A stretch of DNA of 64,000 nucleotides, taken from an uncultured Christensenella sp. (GTDB lineage Bacteria; Bacillota; Clostridia; Christensenellales; Pumilibacteraceae). Under the pieces are notes generated by a model. That model did not search any database. It saw only the letters and a program-made list of their open reading frames with translations, and was not told the origin of the DNA. Positions 1-9,200 of the stretch are shown piece after piece. Both the position numbers and the translations under genes were made by a program. The first letter of the stretch is position 1. Every line of letters starts with the position of its first letter. The stretch lies in assembly GCA_910578545.1 (NCBI GenBank), contig CAJTPT010000002.1, positions 278,254 through 342,253 of the forward strand, written 5' to 3'.

Positions 1-392
1 CTAAACGGCACGGATATATCCAAGCCTTTTACGGCATCCACCACCACGTGGTCGGGCGTAGTTTTAAGCCCTTCCACAGCTTGCTTCATACCGAGCTTTG
101 TCGCCTCTAAAATATTTATTCTGTCAATAGTGATATTATCTATTAACACAACGCAGTAATCTGAAACCGCAATTATTTGCTCAAAAAGAAGCTCTCGCTT
201 TTTTTCGCTCAGCTTTTTGCTGTCGTCAACGCCGGGGATAACAACGCCGTCCGGAATCACACAAGCGCAAACGGAAACCGGTCCCGCAAGCGGACCGCGC
301 CCCGCCTCGTCCACGCCGCAAAGCCTTACGGCGTTAAATGCTTTGTCAAATTCAATAAGCTTCGACGTTTTTTCCAAATCGGATAATCTCAT
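1..392 (-). CDS. rnhB: Ribonuclease HII, partial (C-terminus beyond the window edge)
   Basis: RNase HII cleaves RNA in RNA/DNA hybrids and removes misincorporated ribonucleotides from DNA. Reading the minus strand from an ATG at 392 gives an N-terminus with the family motif GVDEAGRGPLAGPV, which holds two of the metal-binding acidic residues, followed by DDSKKLSEKKRE, also typical of the family. About 130 residues are present before the frame runs off the left edge, so roughly the C-terminal third is missing here. The start codon shares its first base with the stop codon of rbgA (TAATG overlap), which points to translational coupling. The rbgA-rnhB order is standard in Firmicutes. Assignment is secure; only the far end is unseen. 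Confidence 0.95.
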   Translation of the reverse strand, partial: MRLSDLEKTSKLIEFDKAFNAVRLCGVDEAGRGPLAGPVSVCACVIPDGVVIPGVDDSKKLSEKKRELLFEQIIAVSDYCVVLIDNITIDRINILEATKLGMKQAVEGLKTTPDHVVVDAVKGLDISVPF

Positions 393-1222
393 TACTTCGC
401 TCGCTCCAAAGCTACCTTGCCCAGTCGGCCTTTTCTGTAATCATCTATAAGCGTTTTTGCAGCACGTTCTACGTCATACTCGCCGCCGCGTATCTTAAAC
501 CCTCTTGCCTGCGCAATGCTATCAAGCCCGCTTTGCTCGTCCACAGTCACGCCATATCGAGCGACAAGAATATTTTCGTCAATACGGTTAAGCCGCGAAA
601 TGAGCGCGACGGCAAGCTCCGAAACATCCAAAACCTCATCGCGTATACTGCCTATTATAGCAAGGTTTTCGCCCACGGTTCTGTCGGTGATTTTGGGATA
701 TAAAGTACCGGGGGTATCGAGTACGTCGAGCGTATTATCCACTCTCGCCCATTTTGACGCGCGCGTAACGCCTGCACGGTCGCCCGTGTCCAAACGCGCC
801 TTACCGCAAAGACTGTTTATTACAGTGGATTTACCCGTATTGGGAACGCCTATAACGACTGCACGAACGTGAGTATTAAGTCCGCGGCTACGCTGTTTTT
901 CAAGCGTTTTTGCACAAGCCGTTTTTATTGCGGATAGCAGCTTTTTTTTGCACGACGAGCTTGTACCCTCAACTGCAACGGCTATGTTGTTGTTTGCAGT
1001 CAAAGCCTTTAACCACTCGTTTACGCATTCATCGCCTACCGTATCGGTCTTATTGAGAACGTAAACTATAGGAACGTTTATCATGCGGTCAAATGCGGGA
1101 TTAAAGCACGACTTTACAGCGCGGCAGTCCAAAACATACAAAGCGCAATCGGCGTAGCTAAGGCTGTTTTCTATCTCCCGCGTCGACTTTGCCATATGTC
1201 CGGGGAACCAATTTATATCCAT
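392..1222 (-). CDS. rbgA: Ribosome biogenesis GTPase RbgA (YlqF)
   Basis: A 276-residue circularly permuted GTPase needed for late assembly of the 50S subunit. The permutation is visible: the G4 motif NKTD (57-60) comes before the P-loop GVPNTGKST (125-133), and the G3 motif DTPG follows at 169-172. The N-terminus, MDINWFPGHMAKS, is the family signature. A C-terminal helical domain of about 100 residues completes the protein, and the length is normal for the family. It lies 2 bases after trmD and overlaps rnhB by one base, inside a tightly packed translation operon. In Bacillus rplS usually sits between trmD and rbgA; it is absent here. Confidence 0.96.
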   Translation of the reverse strand: MDINWFPGHMAKSTREIENSLSYADCALYVLDCRAVKSCFNPAFDRMINVPIVYVLNKTDTVGDECVNEWLKALTANNNIAVAVEGTSSSCKKKLLSAIKTACAKTLEKQRSRGLNTHVRAVVIGVPNTGKSTVINSLCGKARLDTGDRAGVTRASKWARVDNTLDVLDTPGTLYPKITDRTVGENLAIIGSIRDEVLDVSELAVALISRLNRIDENILVARYGVTVDEQSGLDSIAQARGFKIRGGEYDVERAAKTLIDDYRKGRLGKVALERAK

Positions 1223-1224
1223 GA

Positions 1225-1911
1225 TTACCTCGGCTCCCCGTCGGGTTTAATAAGGTCGGGTCTACGCTCGGCCGTAAGCTCCGCACTCTTTTGCCTGCGG
1301 AATTTATCTATCTCTTTATGGTTGCCGTTTAACAAAACCTCGGGCACCTTTAGTCCCATAAACTCAGGCGGGCGCGTATATTGCGGATACTCGAGCAAAC
1401 CGTCCGAAAAGCTTTCGTCCTCATGCGACACTGCGCTTCCTAGTACGCCTTCCACAAAACGGCTGACGCCGTCTATAACGACCATAGCGGCAAGCTCGCC
1501 GCCCGAAAGCACATAGTCGCCGATTGACACTTCGCGATCGATACACAAGTCGAGCACACGCTGATCAACGCCCTCGTAGTGTCCGCAAAGTAGTAAGATA
1601 TTTTGGTTTATAGCAAGCTCGCGGCACAAGCCATCGCTTAAACGCTCACCTTTGGGCGACATATAAATGCGCAAATATTCGTGATTAGGGTCGACGGCAT
1701 TTATGCAATCGTAAATAGGCTGTGCGGTCATGACCATGCCCGCGCCGCCGCCGTACGGTGTATCGTCGCACTTTTGATGCTTGTCCTTGGAAAAACTGCG
1801 AATGTCCACCGCATCAAAATCGAGTATGCCGTTTTTTATTGCTCGTCCTAAAATGCTCTCGTTAATGCAATCGAACATCTTTGGAAAAAGCGTTAGCGCC
1901 CTAATTTTCAT
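1225..1911 (-). CDS. trmD: tRNA (guanine37-N1)-methyltransferase
   Basis: TrmD methylates G37 of tRNAs reading CNN codons, using S-adenosylmethionine, and so prevents +1 frameshifts. The N-terminus MKIRALTLFPKMFD, the PYGGGAGMVM loop (about 52-61), and the trefoil-knot segments LLCGHYEGVDQR (107-118) and IGDYVLSGGELA are all clear. At 228 residues it is a little shorter than most TrmD proteins (about 240-255), the difference lying in a trimmed C-terminal domain. The start overlaps the end of rimM by 11 bases. It is part of the khpA-rimM-trmD-rbgA run and has no promoter of its own that I can see. Confidence 0.96.
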   Translation of the reverse strand: MKIRALTLFPKMFDCINESILGRAIKNGILDFDAVDIRSFSKDKHQKCDDTPYGGGAGMVMTAQPIYDCINAVDPNHEYLRIYMSPKGERLSDGLCRELAINQNILLLCGHYEGVDQRVLDLCIDREVSIGDYVLSGGELAAMVVIDGVSRFVEGVLGSAVSHEDESFSDGLLEYPQYTRPPEFMGLKVPEVLLNGNHKEIDKFRRQKSAELTAERRPDLIKPDGEPR

Positions 1912-2416
1912 TGTAGACAGATACTTCTTTGAGAATTTTGCCGTCGACCGTGAATATACCGTTATCGCTGTCGAGCTGTGCCTTTAATGTCGCGAGGAAC
2001 GGAAACTCAAGCTTCCGACCATCCGCGCAATCTATGGAAAACACATCGGTCGCACCAAAGTTTTCGACTGACTTTATCTTACCGACTTCAGTTAGAACGC
2101 CATCCTCAATCGACACGAGCGAGCAACCGACCACGTCGTCGATAAAGAACTCGCCGTCCTCGAGCGGAACCGCAAGAACGCGCTCTATTTGCACGAGCTT
2201 GTTGCGGAGATTTTCGGCGCCGTTACGGTCGTCCACGGTATACAGCTTTAAAAACACAAACTCACCGACGACGCGCGCCGACGTAACCTTGTACACGCGA
2301 TTATCCACATGCACCGTTTTTAATACGCAAAAGCGCGACGGGTCATTGGTCATAGGTTTGACCTTGACTTCGCCGCGCACGCCTTGCGGTTTAACTATTT
2401 GTCCGATGGTAATCAA
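1901..2416 (-). CDS. rimM: Ribosome maturation factor RimM
   Basis: RimM binds ribosomal protein S19 and helps maturation of the 30S head. The 171-residue protein starts with MITIGQIVKPQGVRGEVKV, the typical N-terminal beta-barrel signature. The middle has the DGEFFIDDVVGC segment that opens the C-terminal PRC-barrel domain, which ends with a typical DGKILKEV-type strand. Length is normal. It begins one base after khpA ends and overlaps trmD, so the three genes are very likely one transcript. The ylqD gene found next to rimM in Bacillus is not present. Confidence 0.94.
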   Translation of the reverse strand: MITIGQIVKPQGVRGEVKVKPMTNDPSRFCVLKTVHVDNRVYKVTSARVVGEFVFLKLYTVDDRNGAENLRNKLVQIERVLAVPLEDGEFFIDDVVGCSLVSIEDGVLTEVGKIKSVENFGATDVFSIDCADGRKLEFPFLATLKAQLDSDNGIFTVDGKILKEVSVYNEN

Positions 2417-2417
2417 A

Positions 2418-2636
2418 CTACTCGTCTATCTCCACCGAATAATTTTTGTCCTGCTTTGCGGACGCCGCTTTGACAACGGAACGAATGGACTTGATGATAC
2501 GACCCTGCTTGCCTATCACCTTTCCTATATCGTCCTTTGCAACCTTAACGGTAATAACGTCGCCGTCCTCGGTAACCGTAACCTCATCCTTGTTGTCGAC
2601 AAGCGCGGTAACCATATACTTTACAAGTTCAGTCAT
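2418..2636 (-). CDS. khpA: KH-domain RNA-binding protein (KhpA/YlqC)
   Basis: A 72-residue single KH-domain protein. The KH signature GKVIGKQGRIIKSIRSVV contains the GxxG loop (GKQG) that contacts RNA. In Firmicutes KhpA partners with KhpB (Jag) and affects cell-division and cell-length control through RNA binding; a role here is inferred from family and position. It sits between rpsP (6 bases upstream) and rimM, the conserved location. The N-terminal MTELVKYMVTALVDNKDEV also matches the family. Length is typical. Confidence 0.93.
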   Translation of the reverse strand: MTELVKYMVTALVDNKDEVTVTEDGDVITVKVAKDDIGKVIGKQGRIIKSIRSVVKAASAKQDKNYSVEIDE

Positions 2637-2642
2637 TACAGA

Positions 2643-2933
2643 TTACTCCGCTTTTTTCTTCTTTTCCACTTTGGTTTTTTGCGTGGACTTTTTGGTATCC
2701 ATAGCGCCCGCCTTTACCAAAAGCGCACGGACGGTATCTGTAGGCTGAGCGCCGTTTTTAATCCAGGTCTTTGCCTTTTCTACGTCGACCTTAAGCCCCT
2801 CGTCGAGGTGCGGATCGTACGTACCGAGAATATCGATAAATCTGCCGTCACGGGGTGAACGCGAGTCGGCAACGATTATACGGTAGAACGGGGATTTGTG
2901 ATCGCCCATACGGGTAAGTCTGATTTTAACCAT
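2643..2933 (-). CDS. rpsP: 30S ribosomal protein S16
   Basis: S16 is a primary-binding protein of the small subunit. The start chosen is the ATG at 2933, giving MVKIRLTRMGDHKSPFYRI, the universal S16 N-terminus, with an AAGGAGAA ribosome site just upstream. A longer open frame to 2987 would add 18 residues with no match to S16 and no ribosome site. The product is 96 residues; the last 20 or so are lysine-rich (KSTQKTKVEKKKKAE), a plausible rRNA-binding tail slightly longer than in Bacillus. It follows ffh by 65 bases and precedes khpA. Confidence 0.96.
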   Translation of the reverse strand: MVKIRLTRMGDHKSPFYRIIVADSRSPRDGRFIDILGTYDPHLDEGLKVDVEKAKTWIKNGAQPTDTVRALLVKAGAMDTKKSTQKTKVEKKKKAE

Positions 2934-2998
2934 GATTATTTTCTCCTTGAAAATGTCGTTATTTATTTTGTTTTTGTCTTGCGACAATTAAAACCTAA

Positions 2999-4342
2999 TT
3001 ATCTGAAACGGCGTTTTTGCCTGATTATACGTTGCGGTTGTATCGGCATTTTACCCGAGCTTGCCGCCTTCATCATCTCTTTGGTCTGTTCGTACTGTTT
3101 GAGTAGCGCGTTGACCTCTTGCACAGTAGTGCCGCTACCTGCGGCTATGCGCTTACGGCGCGACGATTTGATTATATCCGGATGATTGCGCTCATGCGGC
3201 GTCATGGAAAGAATTATCGCCTTATACTTACCTATACGCTCGTCTATCTGTTTGGAATCGACGTTAGCTCTGTTCATACCCGGGATCATAGCAACAACGT
3301 CGTTTATATCGCCCATTTTTGCGAGGGATTGGAATTGGGTGAGGAAGTCCTCGAGCGTGAACTTGTTTTCACGCATGCGCTTTTCCATTTTTTTGAGCTC
3401 TTCCTCGGAAACGACCTCTTGCGCCTTTTCGATAAGGGACAGTACGTCGCCCATGCCGAGTATACGCGACGCCATTCTATCGGGGTAGAACGGTTCGATA
3501 TCGCCCGATTTTTCGCCCGTACCGCAAAACTTAATCGGCTTACCGGTTACCGAACGAATGGACAGCGCCGCACCGCCGCGCGTATCGCCGTCAAGCTTGG
3601 TAAGAATAACACCTGTTATATCAAGCTCGTCGTTAAACGTTTTAGCTACGTTTACGGCGTCCTGACCGGTCATTGCGTCGACAGTAAGAAGTATTTCGGT
3701 CGGATCGGTCTTTTGCTTTATTTCCTTAAGCTCGTTCATGAGCTCTGCGTTAATGTGAAGACGACCCGCCGTATCTATAATGACGGTATCATATCCAAGT
3801 TTTATCGCCTCTTCCACAGCCTTGGCGGCAATCTTGACGGGGTTACCTGCGCCTTGCTCGAAAACCGGAATATTAACCTTTTTTCCGACAACCTGCAACT
3901 GGTTGATAGCCGCGGGCCTATATACGTCGCACGCCGCAAACATCGGTTTTTTGCCTTGTTTTGTAAGGTAGCTTCCCAGCTTGCCGCAAAATGTGGTCTT
4001 ACCCGCGCCCTGAAGTCCGCACATCATAATTACGGTAGGCGGCTTAGGCGAAACCTCGAGCTTCGAGTTGGTAGAGCCCATAAGCTCAATAAGCTCGTCG
4101 TTGACTATTTTTACAACCTGCTGTCCGGGCGTAAGCGATTTTAACACCTGCTCGCCAACAGCCTTTTCGGACACGCGCGCCACAAAGTCTTTTACGACGG
4201 CATAGTTGACGTCGGCTTCCAAAAGCGCAATGCGTATCTCGCGCATCGCTTGCTTTATTTCGCCCTCTGTCAGCTTGCCGCGCGAGGTTATTTTGGAAAA
4301 CACGTTGCCGAGCTTTTCCGATAATGAAGAAAATAAACCCAT
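2999..4342 (-). CDS. ffh: Signal recognition particle protein Ffh
   Basis: Ffh is the protein part of the signal recognition particle; it binds signal sequences and 4.5S/SRP RNA and docks on FtsY. The 447-residue protein has the N-terminal four-helix bundle, the GTPase P-loop GLQGAGKTTFCGKLG near residue 112, DTAGRLH near 190, and TKLDGDTRGG near 248. The methionine-rich M domain follows from about 300 (EDFLTQFQSLAKMGDI, AMIPGM), with the SRP-RNA-binding helix around RRKRIAAGSGTTVQEV. It lies 10 bases downstream of ylxM, the usual arrangement. The basic C-terminal end (RIIRQKRRFR) is ordinary. Confidence 0.97.
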   Translation of the reverse strand: MGLFSSLSEKLGNVFSKITSRGKLTEGEIKQAMREIRIALLEADVNYAVVKDFVARVSEKAVGEQVLKSLTPGQQVVKIVNDELIELMGSTNSKLEVSPKPPTVIMMCGLQGAGKTTFCGKLGSYLTKQGKKPMFAACDVYRPAAINQLQVVGKKVNIPVFEQGAGNPVKIAAKAVEEAIKLGYDTVIIDTAGRLHINAELMNELKEIKQKTDPTEILLTVDAMTGQDAVNVAKTFNDELDITGVILTKLDGDTRGGAALSIRSVTGKPIKFCGTGEKSGDIEPFYPDRMASRILGMGDVLSLIEKAQEVVSEEELKKMEKRMRENKFTLEDFLTQFQSLAKMGDINDVVAMIPGMNRANVDSKQIDERIGKYKAIILSMTPHERNHPDIIKSSRRKRIAAGSGTTVQEVNALLKQYEQTKEMMKAASSGKMPIQPQRIIRQKRRFR

Positions 4343-4352
4343 GTTTACCTCG

Positions 4353-4679
4353 TTACTGTCGTAAATCGGATAACAATCCGTTAAGCGTATCTTTAGCCTT
4401 GGCTACGTCGCCGTCAAGCTGTTCCAGCGCGGTTAACAAACCAAATTCCAATCTGTCCGCCCGCTCGACAAGCCTTAGCTTTGCCTCATACTCAAACAAC
4501 TGTTTTTCCGCCTGTTTGATACTGCACAGCGCCGCCTGCCTTGTAATGCCGAAGTTTTCGGCAATCTCCGCAAGCGAAAGATCGTCGTCGTAATAATTGC
4601 GGATAATCTCCAGCCTATGCGGTGTGAGTAGCGCCCCGTAAGCGTCGCACAGTCTTGTTACGTTTAAGTCTTTGCTCAT
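4353..4679 (-). CDS. ylxM: YlxM/p13-type DNA-binding protein, SRP-associated
   Basis: A 108-residue helix-turn-helix protein of the YlxM (UPF0122) family. The segment LCDAYGALLTPHRLEIIRNYYDDDLSLAEIAENFGITRQA covers the sigma-region-4-like helices (given in part: LSLAEIAENFGITRQA is the recognition unit). YlxM is encoded next to ffh in most Firmicutes and has been linked to SRP function. The start at 4679 lies directly after a perfect hairpin with a T-run and has no usual ribosome site between them, which is odd (see findings). A sigma-A type promoter lies just upstream, so ylxM probably heads the ylxM-ffh-rpsP transcript. Confidence 0.92.
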   Translation of the reverse strand: MSKDLNVTRLCDAYGALLTPHRLEIIRNYYDDDLSLAEIAENFGITRQAALCSIKQAEKQLFEYEAKLRLVERADRLEFGLLTALEQLDGDVAKAKDTLNGLLSDLRQ

Positions 4680-4680
4680 A

Positions 4681-4711
4681 AAAAGGTGTAAAGCGTATTT
4701 ACTTTACACCT
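4681..4711 (-). promoter_or_regulatory. Leader hairpin / possible attenuator or operator before ylxM
   Basis: On the minus strand AAGGTGTAAAG and CTTTACACCTT form a perfect 11-base-pair stem with an 8-base loop, followed by five T's and then the ylxM ATG. It resembles an intrinsic terminator. It could also be an operator, because the same AAGGTGTA word occurs once more across the -10 box. The predicted transcription start lies inside the left arm, so the whole leader may be the hairpin. Confidence 0.6.
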
Positions 4712-4713
4712 TA

Positions 4714-4742
4714 ATTATACACCTTATTTTTGGGTAATGCAA
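4714..4742 (-). promoter_or_regulatory. Sigma-A type promoter for ylxM-ffh
   Basis: Minus strand: TTGCAT (4742-4737), 17-base spacer, TATAAT (4719-4714). The -10 is a perfect match. The predicted start is about 4707-4709, only about 30 bases from the ylxM ATG. Confidence 0.7.
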
Positions 4743-4800
4743 CTGTTTTTAACCGACAAATGAAAAACAACCCAAAAAAATCAATAATATTTACAGTATT

Positions 4801-5190
4801 TCAATATTTACAGTATTTCCTAACAGCTGTATCATATTCATCTTGTGTGAAATACCGTTTATATACAGGGTCCTTCTCTAATTGCATTTTTTCAAATATA
4901 TGGCAATATCTCAGCATTTGAGGAATACACAGCTCAAATCTTACATGATGTTCCTTTTTAAACGCTTTCGCCTTTTGGGTAAGCTTTACTTTGTTATTTA
5001 TAATCTCCAAGTATCCTTCGCTTTCCAACCTACTCATTCCGTCGTTTATTTCGTCTAAATTAAATATGGCGTGATTAACATAATCGCCGGACATAATCAT
5101 GCAATACAAATATTTGACATTTAGTTTGCCGTTGTTCAAACACCAAAACACCCAGCCGTCGCTATGTTTAAAATACTCTTCCTTTTCCAA
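4801..5190 (-). CDS. Hypothetical protein, possible winged-helix fold
   Basis: I do not recognise this 129-residue protein. It starts at a TTG codon with a GAGGTG ribosome site six bases upstream. The middle segment, with DEINDGMSRLESEGYLEI followed by VKLTQKAKAF, reads like the recognition helix and wing of a small winged-helix protein, in which a strand follows the LESEGYL turn. It has no signal peptide and no membrane segment. Tryptophan and tyrosine are frequent near the N-terminus (GWVFWCLNNG). It sits between ftsY and ylxM, inside an otherwise universal gene block, and is not part of that block in model Firmicutes, so it is likely a lineage-specific insertion. A DNA-binding or regulatory role is only an inference from fold-like features. 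Confidence 0.65.
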   Translation of the reverse strand: MEKEEYFKHSDGWVFWCLNNGKLNVKYLYCMIMSGDYVNHAIFNLDEINDGMSRLESEGYLEIINNKVKLTQKAKAFKKEHHVRFELCIPQMLRYCHIFEKMQLEKDPVYKRYFTQDEYDTAVRKYCKY

Positions 5191-5330
5191 ACCGTCACCT
5201 CAAAAACAATTTTACTATTTTGTTTTAACGACCAATTTATCGCCGAACACCGACAATTAAAACACTGTCGGAAAACTTAGCTCTATATAACACGCATTCG
5301 TCGGATAACTGACCTTCAAACCGAACCATT

Positions 5331-6236
5331 TTATTCGTCGCCCATTATTCCGGCAACAAAATCTTCGGAATCGAAGTCTTCAAGGTCGTCTATTCCCTCG
5401 CCGACGCCGACGTACACAACGGGAACGGACAGCTCGCCCGCAATAGCCAAAACTACGCCGCCCTTTGCCGTTCCGTCAAGCTTAGTCAAGATTATACCGT
5501 CGATATCAATCGCTTCGTTAAACAAATCCACCTGCGAAATAGCGTTTTGACCGGTCGTCGCGTCGAGTACGATATAGTTATAAACAGTCGCGTCGGGAAG
5601 CTCCCGGTCGACAACGCGCGAAATCTTTTTGAGCTCTTCCATAAGATTCTTTTTGTTATGAAGTCTGCCCGCAGTATCGATCAATAGAACGTCGCCCTTT
5701 TTGCTCTTTACGCTCTGCGCCGCGTCGTACACTACGGCCGCAGGATCCGCGCCCTCGGAATGCTTGATTATTCTAACGCCTGCACGTTCCGCCCACACCG
5801 TCAACTGATCGGCGGCGGCGGCACGAAAAGTATCGGCGGCGGCTATCGTTACAGATTTGCCTTGCGATTTAAACTTTTTGGCAAGCTTGCCTATCGCCGT
5901 AGTCTTGCCCACGCCGTTTACGCCCGAAAGCATGATAACAAGCGGATAGTCGTATTCAGGCTGTTCGTTTTCATCGAGAAGCTCGACAAGAATATTCTTT
6001 AATAAATCTCTGACGGTAGAAGTATCACGGACGTGATTTTTATCTATTTCCGCTTTGAGTCTATCCATTATATCATCGGTTGTTTGCGCGCCGATATCGG
6101 ACGTCAACAGCGTTTCCTCGAGTTCGTCGTAAAACTCGTCGTTAAGCACACCGCCCGTGAACAGCTTGTTAAGCTTGTATGCGATAGCTTCCTTGGTGCG
6201 TTTAAGCCCGTTTTTTATCTTGGAAAATAAACCCAT
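5331..6236 (-). CDS. ftsY: Signal recognition particle receptor FtsY
   Basis: FtsY is the membrane-associated GTPase that receives SRP-ribosome complexes. The 301-residue protein is the compact NG form without a long acidic A domain: a short N-terminal amphipathic stretch (MGLFSKIKNGLKRTKEAI) suited to membrane contact, the N bundle, then the GTPase with GVNGVGKTTAIGKLAKKF near 107, DTAGRLHNKKNL, and TKLDGTAKGG. It lies 16 bases after smc, the conserved order, so it is probably cotranscribed. With ffh and ylxM 1-2 kb downstream, the SRP protein components are all in this block. Confidence 0.96.
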   Translation of the reverse strand: MGLFSKIKNGLKRTKEAIAYKLNKLFTGGVLNDEFYDELEETLLTSDIGAQTTDDIMDRLKAEIDKNHVRDTSTVRDLLKNILVELLDENEQPEYDYPLVIMLSGVNGVGKTTAIGKLAKKFKSQGKSVTIAAADTFRAAAADQLTVWAERAGVRIIKHSEGADPAAVVYDAAQSVKSKKGDVLLIDTAGRLHNKKNLMEELKKISRVVDRELPDATVYNYIVLDATTGQNAISQVDLFNEAIDIDGIILTKLDGTAKGGVVLAIAGELSVPVVYVGVGEGIDDLEDFDSEDFVAGIMGDE

Positions 6237-6252
6237 GATTGTGACCTCAAAG

Positions 6253-9200
6253 TTATTCGCTCTTTGACTTGGTAATGGTTACTGCGTTTTTGAGCGCGTC
6301 GTTAAGTCTAACGGATACGATAGTTGACACGCCCTCTTCTTCCATGGTTACGCCGTACAGACAGTCGGCTTCTTCCATTGTGGGCTTTCTGTGCGTAATA
6401 ACGATAAACTGCGTGGACTGAGAAAAACGCTTTATCATGGAAGCTACTCTGCCGACGTTTGCGTCGTCCAAAGCCGCCTCGATCTCGTCGAGAATACAGA
6501 ACGGCATGGGGCGAAGCTTCATTATGGCAAACATAATCGCAATCGCGGTAAGAGTTTTTTCTCCGCCCGAAAACAACGAAATGGATTGCAAGTTTTTGGA
6601 CGGCGGTTGAGCAATGATTTCCACACCGCGAAGGAGCGGATCCTCGTTTTCGGTAAGTTCCAAGTCGGCATTACCGCCGCCGAACAGCTCGCGGAATATC
6701 TCGCGGAAGTTTTGGCGTATTTGCTCGAAGCACGCGTCGAAGTCGCGCATCATATTTGCAGACATTTCCTTGATAATGCGTTCCTCGTCCGCAAGGCTCT
6801 TCATCATATCGTCGCGCTGTTCGGAAAGCTTGCCAACCTTTTGCGACAGCTCTTGGGCTTCCTCCACGGCGTTTTCGTTTATACTGCCGAGATACTGTAT
6901 ACGACGGCGAAGCTTGGCAATCTCTATCTCGCCGCTTTCCGCGTCGTAATTCTCTTCCTTATACTGCAGGCAATCTTCGTACGTCAACCCGTAGTTATCG
7001 CTTATGGAAGCCTGCATATTTTCCATATTGACGTCGACCTGCGCGAGTAGAATTTCTTGCTCGTGCTTACGCTCGGTCAACTGCGCAATAACGTCGTTAT
7101 ATTCCATTCTCGCCTTGTCGCTCTCGACCGTCTTAACGTTGAGGTCGGTCTTGTATTGCGACAGTCCGTCGATTTTGGCTTTTATTTCCTCGCGACGCTT
7201 ATCGTTGCCGTCGGAAACGCTTGACGACATGTGTTGGATCTTTTCGTCAAAGCCCTGTATGGTTTGATTGTTTTCCACAATCTTACCGTTATTGCTTTCT
7301 ATGCGCGCGGCGGTCGCTACGGCCTCGCTTTTAAGCCTTGCAATATCGTTTTGAAGCGCTTCTATATCCTTTTCAAGCGTTACGATATGAACGTGAATAT
7401 CGTTCACTTTATCGTGCATGCTGTCGCGCTCGGCGCGAAGCTGTTCAAACTGCTTGTCGACCTTCGTATTTTGCGCATTATCAACGTCGACCTGGTTATC
7501 GTCGCCATGCTCGACAGCTTCCAGGTCTGCCGAAATTTCCGCCAACCTCGCGGAAAGTTGTTCGAGAGTATTGCCGTCGGCAATTTTACTTTCGCTCGCC
7601 GCGGCAAGCTCGGCTCGAAGTGCGGCGTTTTCCGCAGTCTTGGCCGCCTCAGCCAAATCGTAGTCGTGAATATCCTGCGTAAGCTCTCTTATGCGTTTTG
7701 CAAGTGCCTCGTTGCGCGATGTAAGCTCGTTGCGCTCGGACTGCATACCGTCTATACTCTTTTGCAAGGCATCGATTTGACCGATTAGCTCTTTAAGCGT
7801 GCGCTCGTGCGAGAACACGTTGGTCGCATCCGACTTTTTGCTACCGCCGGTAATGGCGCCCTGCGGCGTAACGATATCGCCGTCGAGCGTTACAATCCTA
7901 AATCCGTACTTGCTGTCGCGTGCAAGAGATACCGCCGTATCTATTGTATCGACTATAACCGTACTGCCGAGTAAGCCCTTGATAACCGGATCGAAAACCG
8001 AATCATAAGTGAGCGCATTAGTCGCAACCCCGAAACATCCGTTGCGTCTTAACAGCGGCATAAGATTGGGTTCGATAGACCGCGGTTTAAAGCTTGTAAT
8101 CGGCAAGAACGTAGCTCTGCCGTATCTGTTGACTTTGAGGTGTTCGACCAAAAGCTTTGCGTCATCCTCATTCTTGGTTACTACGTTATTGACAGCCGAA
8201 CCAAGCGCCATATCGATAGCCGCTTCAAACCCGTCTTTAACGGAAATGACCTGACCTATGACGCCGACGATTGCGTCCTTTATCTTGTTATTTGTCCGGG
8301 CGTCGTCCAAAAGCTTGCGCACGGTATGTGTGTAAGCGTCTCTTTGTACGTCGTCCAATACTTTTTTGCGCGAAACGAGCGCGGAATAATCCTGCTTGGC
8401 TTGACCGAGCTCGCTTCCCAATTGAGCCAGCCTTGCAACAACCTCCGTGTTTTCGGCGGAAACCTGTACCTTTTGGGCGTTAAGCTCGTCGCGTTCACGA
8501 CCGAGACTTTCGAGTTCTGTGACTTTAGTATCCACAGATTGCGTAAGCTCTGCGATCTTACGCTCGTAATCGGATAGCCGTGCTTTAATTTCTTCTATCT
8601 GCTCGGAAATAACCGAACGCTCGGCGGTAAGCTCGCCTACGCTTCTGTTGACTAAAGCACGCCGTTCCATTGCCGCAATAAGCGCGCGACGGGCGTTGTT
8701 AATCTTAATTTCCTCGGCAGTAACTAGTTCGGCAAGCTCGGAATACTTTTTGTTAAACTCGCCGTACTGCGTTTGCAAAAGCTTGAGCTCGTCGTTTTTG
8801 CGCTTGAGCTCGTCCTGCTTTTCGGTTGCCGTGAAGGTAAGGTTGCCATAGTTCTCGTTAAGCGTGGCATTGGTCGCCATAAGCGACATGTTTTGGCTAT
8901 TGAGAATCTCTATCTGTTGCTTTAATAGTTCGATTTGACCGGAAACCTTTTCGCGGTCGACAGACAAATCCATCAGTTCGGTTCTGTATCTTTCGAGCGT
9001 GCTGTCTATGGACTGCAACTCGTTCATTGCCGAATTATATTCATCGGTGGCGGCATTGTACGCGTCTTGAGCCTCGGCTATTTGCGCCTCGATGCCTGCT
9101 ATGACTTCGGACAGCTTGTCCTTAGTGTCGGACGCCGTTTCGTAACGATTGATATAAAGGTTAACCTCGTGAAACTTGAGTTTTTCCTTTAAATCAAGAT

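Noticed and set aside
1929..2858. 309-codon plus-strand frame
   Set aside because: Lies opposite rimM, khpA and rpsP, all certain; composition is that of an antisense frame (Ser/Thr/Leu rich).
3119..4144. 341-codon plus-strand frame
   Set aside because: Entirely opposite ffh; no ribosome site and no family features.
5250..5276. CCGACA/TGTCGG hairpin downstream of ftsY as a terminator
   Set aside because: No T-run follows on either strand.
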